In this document: piece after piece, positions 35,281 to 47,775 of the stretch
Layout: the number at the start of each line of letters is the position of its first letter
Numbering within the stretch: position 1 is the first letter of the stretch
DNA from: Sipunculus nudus
Lineage: Eukaryota > Annelida > Sipuncula > Golfingiida > Sipunculidae
DNA: 64,000 nucleotides
Reading direction: 5' to 3'
NCBI GenBank assembly: GCA_026874595.1
Contig: CM049320.1
Span: 13,643,488-13,707,487, forward strand
The notes under the pieces: generated by a model
Databases searched by the model: none
The model's input: the letters and a program-made list of their open reading frames with translations, nothing else
Told to the model about the DNA's origin: nothing
Made by a program: the position numbers and the translations under genes

Positions 35281-38200
35281 ACATATATATATATATATGT
35301 ATTGTAATTTAATATTTTATCTCGGGATATATAATAATATAATTAAGTAATATTCTTCATGGTCAAAAATAAATAAATATATTTCTGAGTCCTTTTACTT
35401 TCTGTATCCTCTTTCAGTCACAGGGCATAAATGACATAGAGCGATCTTTATTAATTTAATAATAATTTAACAGTTGTTGAGCTCCGTTTCTTTGTAATCC
35501 TAATTTAATGACAAAAAAAAAGAGATTTTTTTTTACAGTTTCCCTCTTCAGTATTTGGCATGTCTTATTGATAGGTAATGCCTGCCTGTCTAGCTCCTTG
35601 CTTAACTTTTAAAAATATACTACTTATTACTTTGAACCAACCAAAATTTATACTTATTGTTTAGATATTTTGAGTACTTAAAGAATTTAAACTACAAACA
35701 ATATAGTATGATAATTATAGCAATAATATTAAAAAATAAAATACACTTAATGAGGAAAATAATTAAATTTCATTCCTAATAACATGTTAGACCTCAGCAT
35801 TAGTAGCCGGTAATGCCCAGATTATTAAAAGGGGCGTATCGCGAGGGCAACGGAGTAATTAAGTTTTGTAGAAGGGCTTTCATTTGCATTTTGCAGTTGT
35901 TAATGATAAGAAGAAATCTGTCAAATCCAATTAGAAGGACTTGCAGTATTATTGATTTAATTAAGGACGTAGGAGAAGACTTACACTGGTCGATGGAGCA
36001 ATCAGAGTAATTAATTTTTACATCATCGTAATAACGCCTACGTTATTAAGCGGATAAATTTATATGCGCCCTGTAACTTGTTGTGTCCGTTTGATGAAGA
36101 TGAACACGTTCACAAAATCCCCGTATCTACATGTTGATCAAGACAGATCTGCTTGCTCCCGCCATATGTCCGATTGTTTTTGATATTTATGAGGCAATTA
36201 GTCCGCCAAGACCTGATTCTGTTTACTTGAGGAGTGTATCATTCTAACGGGGTATTCCCCGAGAAATCGGTAAACGTCTTCCCGCTAGAGCTACATACAT
36301 TCAACCCATGCACATTATTCTTGTAACTCATTTAATCCCCCGATTTACTATGAGGAGGTGTTTAATTAAAACAATCTACTGACTCTTTTAAGTTTTTTCT
36401 TGGTTTACCAATTTTGAATGATATTAATTAGAAACAGTTGATTGAACTAGACTTTTTTGGGGACTGGATTTTTAGACCAAGTGTACCCCGGCCATCTCCA
36501 GTTTATGAAAGGGACAAATAAACAGATAAGTGATTAACTTTATTGATCCATTTTGTTATTATATTTGTTAATCATCTTTGGATACCTTATCACTAACGGT
36601 AATGCAGTCGTGGATAAGATATCATTATAGCTTTAGTCGTATACAGTTAAGCCATGTAAATTCTGTACGTTATAAAAAACGTAGAAATAGTATTGTTATT
36701 ATATATATACACGTAAAGAAGGATATTTCCTATTAAGCTTGATGGTTGTACTTTGTCAGTAAAATATATATCTTGTATATTGGCGGTGTATTGTTTAATG
36801 TCAATGACGAAGATCTGCCTTGATCAAACTTAACAGGAAGCAAGAACGGGAAGAGTACCATGTTTACATAGAAAGGACTTGAAAAAATGCAAATAATTAA
36901 ACTCACTGTTACATGTTTATGTATAACATGAATAGATGGTTAACGCAGGAAATACGCAGGGTCGCAATTTTGCCACGACTTTGCTGCTTAACGTTATTCT
37001 TATTTTTTATTAATTTTCAGGTGCGATAGGCAGCTATCGGTCGGGCAAGGCAGGGTAAATGAAAAAATATTTTTGGCCTTACAGGTTTTTCCAATGCCAA
37101 TATGAAATTGCCTATTCTGGTAAGGTCATTATCATCACATAGTCGGGGGCCAAGGGTCGGACACCAAATATCTGAGACCACAATGGTATGATTGCTTGGT
37201 CTTCAGATTAATTGAATGTCGAGTGACATGTTGTTTGACTGTCTGCCCTAGGGGACGCTCTATGTAGAATTATTGTGTAATTGAAGCGCTCCCATGTGAC
37301 ACAAATCCTCATGTTATAGAGTTGGGTTGCCGAATGCTCGGTAAAATATTTACAGAACTAGAAACACTTTCATTTTTGTAAAGGCTGAGCTCACAAAAGT
37401 ACGCTCTAGCATAGTCGTCTGAATATAGTTTTTTTGTTCAAGTGATTAAATGTTGGAAATACCGCATTATGGGACCATCCAGGATGAAAAAAAAAGGATA
37501 CAAGACATGTTAGCGGGTGCGTAGATGTCGAATTGGGTCACAATACGCACTCACGTGTGTCCATGGGTTGCTCTGGAATTTGATTATCAAAAGTGGATGA
37601 TTTATTAATTGTTTTTTACTGTGGATATAGGGCACATGAGCTGGTACTAAATGGATTCATCATATAAATATCAATATCATATAAATAAATCACAAGAAGT
37701 ATAAATAGACAATTTTTTTTCGGGGAAGTAGTTTCAATGATATTAATAAACAGGGCCGGTGTTTAGTACCTGCTTTCGAGCATTAATTGATACAAATTTT
37801 CACACGTTAATGTTGTAAAAGAAAACCGATGTTATAATCGCTTTCTTTTTTGTCACGTCTCAGTTGTAGTAATGACATAAAAAATAAGAAAAAAACTGCT
37901 TTTGCACACGGGTCCTGCAATTAAAGGGCCAGAAGGAGACAAATTTCACGAAAATAGTAAAACAGCTGAAAAAGCATGTACTCGCTTTAAATATGTTACT
38001 GTTGGCTAGATAAGGGTTGTAGTCCTGTAGAAGGGATGCTAAATCAAGCTGATTTGATACGTTTATACATTGAGCGTACAGGGATATGTTCAAATGTTTA
38101 CATTCTAAGAACGGATGTTGACCAATCACCACAACAATAACAACTAAATTCCTGGCAAAAAGTTTTATACAGAGACAGACGGGACAGTATTCTTGAAGAG

Positions 38201-40481
38201 GAAGGTGTGCTCTTGCCCTGTTCCTTTCCCTATAGCTGACAAATTATACTTAGTCTCACATAAAGTGTTCTTTATCTTAGTTTAAAACTAGGGTAGAAAA
38301 AAATACCAAAAAAAAGAAAACGATATAACGAATAGACTATAGAAAATAAGGGTGACATTATGCCTGCCAATCTCTGCTATATGCTTCTCTTATATCCTTT
38401 ATTTACCATATGGTCTTTTGGTGATAAAACATCACACTGAACATCACCCAGTAACAAATCAGAACCGGACTGGATTTCTTAGCGGCAAAATATCATCATT
38501 TTAGAGTGCGAATGGAAAAAATTGGGAAATCCCTCGTAAAGCATATTATCTTGATAGTAATACCCTGCCAAATCCAAATATGTTGTCAGGGTTTATCTTC
38601 GCGTAAAAAACCGCCAGTCATTGTACATCAATATATGTTCCTCAGATTTACGACGAAAGGCGGCGTTGTACTTATGGTTGATTTCTATGATGCGGTTCAT
38701 GCTTTTTCTCAATGGTTAATGATGCAATCTTAGATAAAAATATTCGTTATTTGAGTCTGCTCATATCTTCTTGGTCATATTTATCCTCTGCATGTAAAAC
38801 CTTAATTCCTGAATGCTTAATGATTGCAAATAATTGACTTTATAAAAACCATAGAGGGATTGTAATACCTTTCAAATTGAAAGGCATTAATTAAGGTTTG
38901 TTTTTCCTCAGAATGCGGGATTTCCGCTGAAGATCATCCTGACTTCTAATCAAACTTTCAGTCACACTTCCCTCAGTATAAACCTGATTCTGAAAGAACT
39001 GAATGTGTAAAATTGTAACACATATCATAAACAACATTGTGAAATGAAAAAACAGGAAACATTAGGAGAAGAGGGCCCTTAAAACCGGAAAGAGAATGAA
39101 ATTATACACCATTTTATAGAAAAATATAGAAATTATTGGAGGTCGGTGTAACACTTCCTGTAAAACATGATAAGTCATTAGTCATTAGTCAAGGTAGATT
39201 CTCTACATTATTTCGGGAAGTAACTTCGCATTTTTTAAATATTACATTTACGAAGTCCATGGCCTCAAATTGATTGATGTCAATTATTGCCAATATTCGA
39301 GATGAATTCAACCACCTACGATGAACAGTAACTTTAATTGTATAAGGGAACGACAGTGTCCACACTGCCTACTATGTATAATTGAGCGTTGTTGACAGAG
39401 ACTAGCCATCGGTGGACGCAGGCGGTCAGATTAAACAAGCACAAAATATGCCACACCTGATAATCAGTACCCGGGTAGTGGTTGATTTTAAACCAATCAG
39501 GATTAAGGGCATTGCACTCTCCTGATTAGGAGATTACCATCCACCCCATGGAGTATTCGGCTGTTGGTTTACTGGTTCTTGGGAGCACGCGTCGGCTTTC
39601 AGAAGATAACATAAACCGGGTGTCAGATGATCCAATGTATTTCAAGCAGAGCTTGGATAAGCATTAGTTTAATCCGTTGATGTTGATGGTATATGCTTGC
39701 AAAATGATTTCTGCCTACTCAGCGATTTCCGGAGGCCACTTAGCGGTCATCTCTGTGTCAGATGAATGTAATATAAATCTGGTGTCCGGCTTAGTTTCAA
39801 GTCGGCTGTCGATATAAATGTCTGTCGGCTAAGACCGTGTGACCGTTACGCCCGTCAATGGGCTGTTACGCTATGTTTTCAATAATTACCGCCCAGACTG
39901 GAACTATATATAATGACTAACGAGTTAAGACAACGAAGTGACTGATTTACTTTTTTCCCATCTCACATATATCAGCATATATTAAATTATATGCTGTTAT
40001 ATTTTTGTATAAGTATGCTCCTACATTTTCTAAAAAAAAAGTTGCAAGTTAACGTAGTGGTGGAGTTGTCAAGCAATAAGTCTGTGAAAAAGAAAAACAA
40101 ATATAAAGCCACGGGCCTTGCTTCGAACCTTCAGTATTTCATCATTATTTTAAGATACAACGAGAAACACCATTATATGTTTAACGTAGTTTATTCAGGC
40201 GTACCTGGACAATCTAAAAAGGCATTGGATTCAAAGTGGCATCAAGTTAGATTAACCCACGAAACGGCATAATTACCATATGCCCATAAAGTGTACCCGT
40301 ATATCAAATTATATTATATATATATTTATATGTGTGTGTGTTTGTTTCTTACAAATTTCTACCTTAGAAGTTATTGTTAATAATATATTATTTATGCATC
40401 AATCAATCACGAATATGGTTTGACTGTTTGAGGTAACTGCCCGAGCGCTAACCAAACCGCTGTTTCACGTATTCAGTTTTG

Positions 40482-40483
<2 letters not shown>

Positions 40484-40539
<56 letters not shown>
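40484..40539. repeat. (TA)n microsatellite
   Basis: TA dinucleotides with one G interruption, in intron 1. Confidence 0.95.
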
Positions 40540-42523
40540 AAACCATTGCTAAGAACATGTCCCCTCAAATGCTAAGGATGAATGGACCAAGAAATAATGA
40601 TAAAGTGTAAATCATGTTATCAAACTTATAACCTTTTGGAAACATAATTCATTATTTTAACGTTTTCATGAAGACAGAGAAAGACCTATTAACCCCGGCC
40701 CGTAAGGACCAGTCAGGCAACTATAGGCCTCAGAAAGTTTCACTCTAAGGGAGGAAGTGTGCTTTTATTTATTAAGGTATTGTCTCGTATGGTATAAAAT
40801 ACTGCACATGCTTAAAAAAGCTCATTTGTATGTTATCTATTTGAAATAATATTTGTAATATATGTTTAGAGTAAAATGACTGTCTCCAAAATATGTATAT
40901 CACTGTTAATAGAAGAAATGATTCTCAACGGTTCGTTTTGCAAATGATGTCAGATAAGATTATCTTCTATCGAGCTTAATACGAAAAAAAGAGAATAAAT
41001 GCATGCAATCAATAAACATGAAACGCTAAGAAATCACATACGAAAAAAATTATCAACCTTAAATGATAAGATTTTAGGGATGTAAAATGGAAGAACGCAG
41101 GTCACCTTGTCTTCCCATCTTTCTCTAAACTTGGTCTAAGACTGATGACTGATCAAACATTAAATATCTTATTAAAATGAAGTATCATGTTGATTATTAC
41201 TTAATTAATGCTTAATTCGTCATCAGAGCCAGATCTACTGGCCACAGTCAATAAAATCACAAATACAATAGTTCTGCAAAGAATGCAACAGGTAGTTTGG
41301 AAAACTTGTAAATCATCTTTTCCGATCAACACAGAGCTTATATAGTATATAAACGAGTCTCGAATAATATATATATATATATATATGCGAAATATGAATA
41401 AAGTTACAAATAAAGTAAACGTATACACAAATATACTGCGCTCTTTATAACAGAAATGTTTCCTTAAAAGCTTTGACAATAACTTAATAATTGTCCATAT
41501 TGGTAATTTTCAGATACCGTGACTTGAATGTTTAAGATGTATAAAAGGGGACGATACAGCATTAATATGATTAACTGTAAGATATAGAGAAATAGGGTTC
41601 ATGAATATTCTTAATGGGTAAGTTTACCATAAACTTCATCGGTTAGTCTTGACTCAGAAAATTCGGCTTTTAAAAATCTGAATTGATAGCAGGTCTGTTG
41701 AAGATTACTTAATATGTAAACCGCGTTTGTCTTCAAGTCTACACACTGCTTTGAAAGCGTGATACACATATAAGATTTTATTAGTCATAGTGTCTATCAG
41801 TCCCAAAACAAATGGACATTACCATTGTTAAAACGGTATATTCAGGAAAAGTGAGATATTTTAAAACGGGTAACAATAATGTCCAAAAGGTCTCTTACAT
41901 TTAACTTATTAGCCAATGAATTGATAGCCGTAGGGCTCTAATTTAAAAAAAAAAAAAACTTAACAAAAACTTCATTCCATGTAAGGAGCTAAATCGTTAC
42001 ATCATCAACTATTGTTTTCAACAAAGGCACATGATGGAAATTCACGCTTCTTAAAAGGTCAACTATTCTTTTGAACATCGACTGTATTTTATTTAAATCC
42101 GCTGGAAAGACAATTCACACTACAATGTCATGCAAGTATCCTTTGTATATAGTGAGAGTTCTGCTTTAAGGTCTTCCTAATTACTTAAGTACCAATTCTA
42201 CATTATACAGTTTTCTGTAATTATTTAATCATAGATAGCCATGTATATTAACATGAGGCGCATGTAATTGATTCTTACACATCCATTTAATAGGAAATAC
42301 ATAGCGCCTTAATGGGCGCTAATCAGTTTAATGGAACTGATTCCAGATTCTACCATCAACGTTGTAATAAGAATAGAACCTGTATACACTGCATACTGGA
42401 TGTATTCGACTATAAAAGGATACTTCTTGAAAGGAAAACGAGTATCGCAAATTATTGGCATCAGATTAATGCATGTATAATAGCCGTAAGAAAAGCAGCA
42501 CTAAAACCTAGCTTTACAATGAA

Positions 42524-42865
42524 ATATGGCGCGGCTGAACTCTGACACGGCGGGATCAATTTAATCATTAAAAAACTGCTCTCATCTTAAAGGAAACTTA
42601 TTTAACGTTGTAAACTGTAAAAGTTGAACAATCATTTCTACATTAAGATATAGCGCGGTTGCACATTGACGCGACGGAATGAGAATAATCGAAAACACTG
42701 GTCTCATCTAAACGGAAATTAATTTAACATTAAAAGCTATGAATGTAAGCTTAAACTCAAGTTTCTTCATTCGATATAGCACGGTTGCACTTTGACGCGA
42801 TGGAATGAGAATAATGGGAAAAAAAATGGTTTCTACTTAGCGGATATTTATTAAACATAAAGGAA
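42524..42865. repeat. Minisatellite of about 124 bp in intron 1, next to the donor
   Basis: Three diverged tandem copies begin ATATGGCGCGG (42524), ATATAGCGCGG (42648) and ATATAGCACGG (42774), with spacings of 124 and 126 bp; the third is partial. Each carries a CpG-rich head (GACGCGACGGAATGAGAATAA in copies 2 and 3) and an AT-rich tail. The array ends about 55 bp from the exon 1 donor. Confidence 0.8.
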
Positions 42866-42921
42866 CATATGCGTTTACACACGATATGGTGTAAGAATTA
42901 TTGAAAAGTAATTGTTCTTAC

Positions 42922-43038
42922 CTTATCTGGAAGGTCTGAATCATAAAACAGAGATCTCTTTGAAACTGCTGCCGCTTGTGAGATGGTGACTAGTAGTACC
43001 AGCAGAAAAACGGAGGCAAGTATTCTGTAGAAAGCCAT
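42922..43038 (-). CDS. Allatostatin-C-type neuropeptide precursor, exon 1 (signal peptide)
   Basis: First coding exon of a secreted neuropeptide precursor, read on the minus strand. ATG at 43038-43036 follows CGACA, an acceptable start context. It encodes 39 residues: a short n-region (MAFYR), a strongly hydrophobic core (about residues 6-19, including FLLVLLVTIS) and a small-residue cleavage region (SQAAA), a textbook signal peptide. A dibasic Lys27-Arg28 site follows, then SLFYDSDLPDK. The exon ends in a consensus donor (AAG|GTAAG) at phase 0, and Lys39 pairs with Arg40 of the next exon to make a second dibasic site. The product should enter the secretory pathway of neurons or endocrine cells and be cut by prohormone convertases. 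A TATA-like promoter lies about 120 bp upstream. The join to exon 2 is inferred from phase, splice sites and the logic of the precursor. Confidence 0.85.
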
Positions 43039-43151
43039 TGTCGTGCTTTAGTTGCTGGGTGTGTAGCTGGCAGTCTTTGGTAAAAACAGGCGCTGGTCTA
43101 TCTGCAGTTGGTGGTCGCAACTTTTCGCTCTGCTTCGCTAGAACGATTGCG

Positions 43152-43164
43152 ATTGGCTTAAATA
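43152..43164 (-). promoter_or_regulatory. Core promoter: TATA-like box and CCAAT
   Basis: On the minus strand TATTTAAG lies at 43164-43157, followed at once by CCAAT (43156-43152). A TATA-like box here predicts transcription starting near 43130-43135, leaving a 5' UTR of about 95 nt before the ATG. CCAAT normally sits upstream of TATA, so it may be incidental. Confidence 0.5.
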
Positions 43165-43214
43165 GTGACTGGTGCTGGGGAAGTTCGAGCCTGATTTGTT
43201 CATGCTGTTACGGG

Positions 43215-43297
43215 CCAATCAATTAAACAACTTGTGGGCTGCTTCATTTGCATATTTACTTTGCGTGCCCGCCCCTGCGGCGGGGAGAGCACGGGTC
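43215..43297 (-). promoter_or_regulatory. Proximal upstream region: octamer and GC-rich stretch
   Basis: Just upstream of the TATA-like box is a locally C+G-rich segment that stands out from the AT-rich surroundings. It holds a perfect octamer (ATTTGCAT, 43246-43253; POU-domain factors), a CCAAT on the plus strand (43215-43219) and GC-box-like CCCGCCCC followed by GCGGCGGGG (about 43268-43286). The motifs are visible; their function is inferred from position. Confidence 0.4.
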
Positions 43298-43299
43298 TG

Positions 43300-44349
43300 C
43301 CCCTTGTGGGATTACGGGTTAATTCGCGCTATTGTCAAAGCAAAGAAACTGGGAATTTAATTATGATATTGGGCAGTCATGCAATTTATCGGGTGATGCG
43401 TTATGCTTGAAATTCATGTCATCAATGGATACCGCACCCTTTGTATATATCACTGAAATGACAATACAAGCATTTCAGGCCCGTCTGGAGATTATGTGTA
43501 GCTTGCCAGGGGCCCAACTAAAGTAGCATTTGCTGAAATTGAGAGAAAGTTTGATATTGATGGCGACTCGTTGTATCGCCCAGACTCCATGGAAAACTTA
43601 GCAGGCTGGAGTGTTGAGTTAGATGATGCCCTCACGGAGAGTGGGACTAGCTCGATAGTTTGTTATTGATGGCAGCCAAGAGGAGTAATATTTCTCTCCA
43701 GTGCGCGCTAAGGAAGAGGCCAAATCCAATGCTTAGGGTTACATAAACTGCACGAATACATCACTGTCCCGTTCCCTTTATGATCATGTCGGGTCTATTC
43801 TTGTCCTATTCGGGATATTAATTCTGACCTAAGCTACCGAATGCTCTTAAATATTATTTTTCGTTTCCCTGTATGGTTATACATTTCCCCTTTCTTCACA
43901 TAAATTTATGAATCCTTGGGCTTGTATCACACCAAGCCCCTTTTAACAATTAATAAGGCAATTTCTAAATGGGTCGACCTGTTTACTTGCTTAACTTTGT
44001 CTTTAAAAAAAGATGACGTGTTTAACATTCTAAGTAAGGGCGCTTTAGTATTTTTTCTACACTGAAGTCGATTGTTTTCCTTTTACCAACCGGTTAGTTT
44101 ACTGTGTGTCTCAATCGTGAAAGCCCAGTGATAAGAGAATGCACTGTTTCGCCTCTCAGTCTATTACTAGATAGATTAAATACTAATAACGAGTAATTAA
44201 ACTGCATCACATAGGTAATTAAATAGTTCAAATATGTTTATTTTTTCTGCTTAGTGAACCACTGCATTTGTTTTTTCTTAGCCCGAAACGCACCTGTATT
44301 ACCTCACTTATAAAACATGAATGTGGTCATGAATCAGACCACAAGTCTC
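43300..44349. other. Upstream flank of the neuropeptide gene
   Basis: Composition is more balanced up to about 43750, then AT-rich. No exon is recognised; the short frames at 43332-43526 show no family signal. It may hold further regulatory DNA. Confidence 0.4.
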
Positions 44350-44590
44350 GAAGATCTATGTAGGCATAATGGGAAGGCTGTACCGATCGTGTATCACTCA
44401 CCAATGATTGCATTTTAAGGATTCCACCATATTATGACCCAGTAATCGGGTGAATTACACATCCGAGATCCGCAGGTAGCCACCGAGCTTGGGTGTCACC
44501 AGGTTATAAATAAAAATGCTAGGGAGTAAGTGCCATTGTCCTATCACGTAGTTCCAAACCGGAATGGAACTCTGCAGATGTACGTACCTA
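44350..44590 (+). mobile_element. tRNA-derived SINE, headless copy
   Basis: GGGAAGGCTGTACCGATCGT, TCACTCACCAA, GGGTGAATTACACATCCGAG and GGAACTCTGCAGATGTAC follow the body of 29700-30101; the tRNA head is missing or decayed. Confidence 0.6.
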
Positions 44591-47079
44591 TCTCACGAAT
44601 AAGGTGTGTCAACGTTAAAAAAAATCGGAGCGGGTTCCTCAATAAATGTATTTTATGGATAAATGTGCATTCCAATGGCATGATAATGCGTAAATGCAAA
44701 TGACGTTGTTTATTTTTGGTGTTTGTATCTATTTGAATTCCTTGCTGATATCTTAAATTGTTTTTGCACTCGAGTTATGGAATATGATATAGTACAGTTC
44801 TTACTGAATTGCAGGTGTGTAATCAAAAGAACCCTGTTCAGAGCCTTTTATGAAATCATATTCTCAATATATTCTCATTATATCTAGCTCTGAAGTTAAA
44901 CTGTTTTATTTTGTATATTTTAAAATCAGAACACAGTTAAATTGCATCTTTGAACACATACTGTGACAGTGACTTTGTGGATGATTTCAATTGATATTAA
45001 TTTCAATTGTAATATTTAATGAAAATAAACCTTTCAAATTCTTTCATTTTATTATTGCTTGTCACATGTTAACGTTTGTTAACATACTCTAACATCTGCA
45101 TATAGGCATAAACATAATATATTTGAAGTGTATGTTTGTGGCTGTTTTAAAATGGGTTTTTGAGTGGATACATAACTAGTCCGAGTGAAATTTTAACAAA
45201 AGCTCGCTCACATGAAATAATATACCGGTAGTCATACATGGAAGCGTGGATCCTCGGAGTTTAATATTCCTAAAATGTAATTTTACAAAACCTCGCGTAT
45301 TTCATATTGGTGTAAACAGACAGAAAATTGATAGAGTATAGGTCGTGCTAAATGACAATGAATGATACCTCAATTAAGGTTGTTTAAAAGAATCATTCAT
45401 TACTGTCGTGTAGTCCCTTTTTCAGGGATTGCGACTAGGACTCAGTGGTCTTACACTCGGACTTTGATGGCTTGGACTAGCACTTGCACTTGGACTCGAA
45501 TGGTATATTGACCTGACTTCATTTCTGATTCATTATCTTTTTAAATTTGTTTCTCTTATTAATGTGATATTGCTGGCAGAACATTAAGCTTCTTTCAATC
45601 ATTTTCTGCAAGAAAAGGTATTGGTGGAAGCAGGCAATATGTCTGAAATAAGGGAGCTACATCTCCATGGTAATATTACAAGAAGACATTTCTTATTTTA
45701 TAAAATATTGTCCTCCTATTGGGCTTAAGCTAGTTTCATTTTATTCTTGTGTTGCAATATTGATGTCTTTGTTTTTCAAAGTTTTATCCTTTTTAGCATT
45801 GGGAAACAAAATAAGATACACATGCATAATTATTCAATCATTATATCACGTCATTGAATCCCTTTTTAATTTTACTAAACTCTTTACAAGTTCTTGTGAA
45901 TACGGTAAATTTGAAGTGACATATCGTGCCTCAAACATTCATCAGCGAAAAGTATGTTTCCCACCCTGTGTTCTGGGCATTATTTTACTACTTTGTACAC
46001 GGAACATCTAGTTACGCTAAAAGCAATTTTTCTCCGAGAGGTGAGGAAAACTCCCGCCGTGGGTAATAATAACTCGTCTCGGGTTTTTTTTCTTGGTCAC
46101 AAGACTGTCAGTGCAGTGACAGTTTACAGTGCAATATTCAATGGTGAATAGGCAACACGCTTACTCCAATATTCCGGGACTATTTGCTACCTGTGTTGAG
46201 ATATTCCCCCGAGGTGCCACGGACGAGCTGCAGCGCACTCTCTCCGAAAGCTGCACGCGCTCTGTCCTCACGAGACTTTCTGTCCATACAGGCCTACGCA
46301 GATGACAGATTACTGGACGGCTCGGCGGGCTTCGATTGTTTAATAAGCGCTGCATTAATTCACTTGTATCATTGTTACTTTGTGATGAGCATTTTTTATT
46401 GCATGTGTATGGTTTTCCGGACATAACTATGATACATTGTTAATAACCTCAACTTTTTTATGTACCTGATGTGTTACAAGAAAGGTGCACTCACTCGATG
46501 GGCATTATCTTTTTTTTTTTTGCCTGGTGATTCCAAACTGTATAGCACATGTGTGAAAGACGGTTTACCGCAACAAATTATTTAGGCAACATTTAACATA
46601 TTGATACCGTGTGAGGGTCCGCTAAGAGGTTGCCTGTCGTAACCTTGATAAAAACTGTTGCAAAGGAAATCTCTGATATTAACTGTTTATTTTCCCAATT
46701 TTCGTGAATAATTTTCATTTTGAGATTTCTTTATTATTAATAAGAACTGGAATTTATATGAATTATCCACAGTTTATTACTATGAAATTCATAAGTTGAA
46801 GATATATTTGAACTGCTACAGAGCATTACATTTAAAAGATAATATTTTGTTATGAACGCAGATGCACCTTTTCACCATTGACATCATTATTTTAAAGACG
46901 ATTGAAAAATTTTTAACCTAAGTTTGAAGACAGATATTTATTAAATATTGAACCTCTCTACATTTTGACCACGTTATCAGAAGACATTTAAGTGATTATT
47001 TTCTGAGAAACAAAAAATCCTCATATTTTTTTTGTGAAAGTGCCTCGAAATTTGCCTATTTAAATTTCATATTCAAAAT
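44591..47079. other. Intergenic with GAGTCC-type repeat remnant
   Basis: 45410-45515 carries GGACTC/GACTTGGAC-like words of the GAGTCC family. The 114-codon frame at 45667-46011 and those at 46161-46426 are unsupported. Confidence 0.45.
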
Positions 47080-47356
47080 TTTCCGAATATGGGAGAGGGA
47101 TACCCCCTCCCATACCCTCCCCCATGTACCATTAATAAACCTGAAAACATGCTTCATAATTGAAATAAAAGAACTATTCGTTATTCCATAGACATGGTAC
47201 ATTGATTTACAAATTAAAAAAAAAAATAATTTTCACAATTTAAGAACTTGGTTTTCATAGTACCCATCAAACGCCAACTAATGGCGGTATAAGCGCACCT
47301 CCCCCCCCCCCCCCTCCCCCCCCCCAGTTCTTGGATTCACGCATCCGCCACTAAGA
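47080..47356. mobile_element. Relic related to the GTCAT transposon (right end)
   Basis: A poly-C tract (about 47300-47327) leads to AGTTCTTGGATTCACGCATC then CGCCACTAAG, a degraded form of the CTGGATTCGCCACTG terminus seen at 16594-16608. The left boundary is uncertain. Confidence 0.45.
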
Positions 47357-47696
47357 AATAACACACTTTGCATTCACGAATACAAGGAAATCCCATAAAT
47401 AAAAGGTACCCACCTTAAAAAAAAGAATTTATGTAATTTTTTTTATTCCTTTGTGTATATATATATTAATAATCTTAGGGTAGTGATATTTGTGAACATT
47501 TCTTATAACGCCTTCGTAAACAGGAAAAACATGTAACCTAAGGTGGTAGGTTGCATATATTCCAAAGCTCTGGCTTAAATGACTTGCTGCCAGATGACTT
47601 GTTGAATTTGTTTTGATAATTTTGGCTGGCCCAAACATATTATAAAAACTTTATTATAAACAAAACAAGCAGACTGTGTGCGGGTGATATCTTCGA

Positions 47697-47775
47697 TTTC
47701 TGGCCTTTTTTATAAAAGCTCAAAGGGACTACCTTTAGTTTATAAAGGTCAGATAGGTGATTGGGCCCCTTTAAG
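47697..47775 (+). repeat. 82-bp interspersed repeat, copy 2
   Basis: TTTCTGGCCTTTTTTATAAA, AAAGGGACTACCTTTAG and GGGCCCCTTTAAG match 27036-27117. Confidence 0.65.

Larger units (their letters stand above)
33031..42921 (-). other. Intron 1 of the allatostatin-C-type gene
   Basis: Phase-0 GT-AG intron of 9,891 bp inferred between the two exons. It holds a 57-bp tandem duplication near the acceptor, TA arrays (33417-33465, 34026-34087, 40484-40539), a pogo/Tigger-like MITE (35124-35280), AT-rich sequence with little structure, complex blocks at about 35790-36240 and 39400-39900, and a minisatellite next to the donor. I see no convincing coding exon inside it on either strand. ORFs such as those at 37860-38132 and 38506-38733 show no family signal. 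Confidence 0.75.

Noticed and set aside
45667-46011. 114-codon hydrophobic plus-strand frame
   Set aside because: Hydrophobicity follows from T-rich composition; no signal peptide structure or homology cue.
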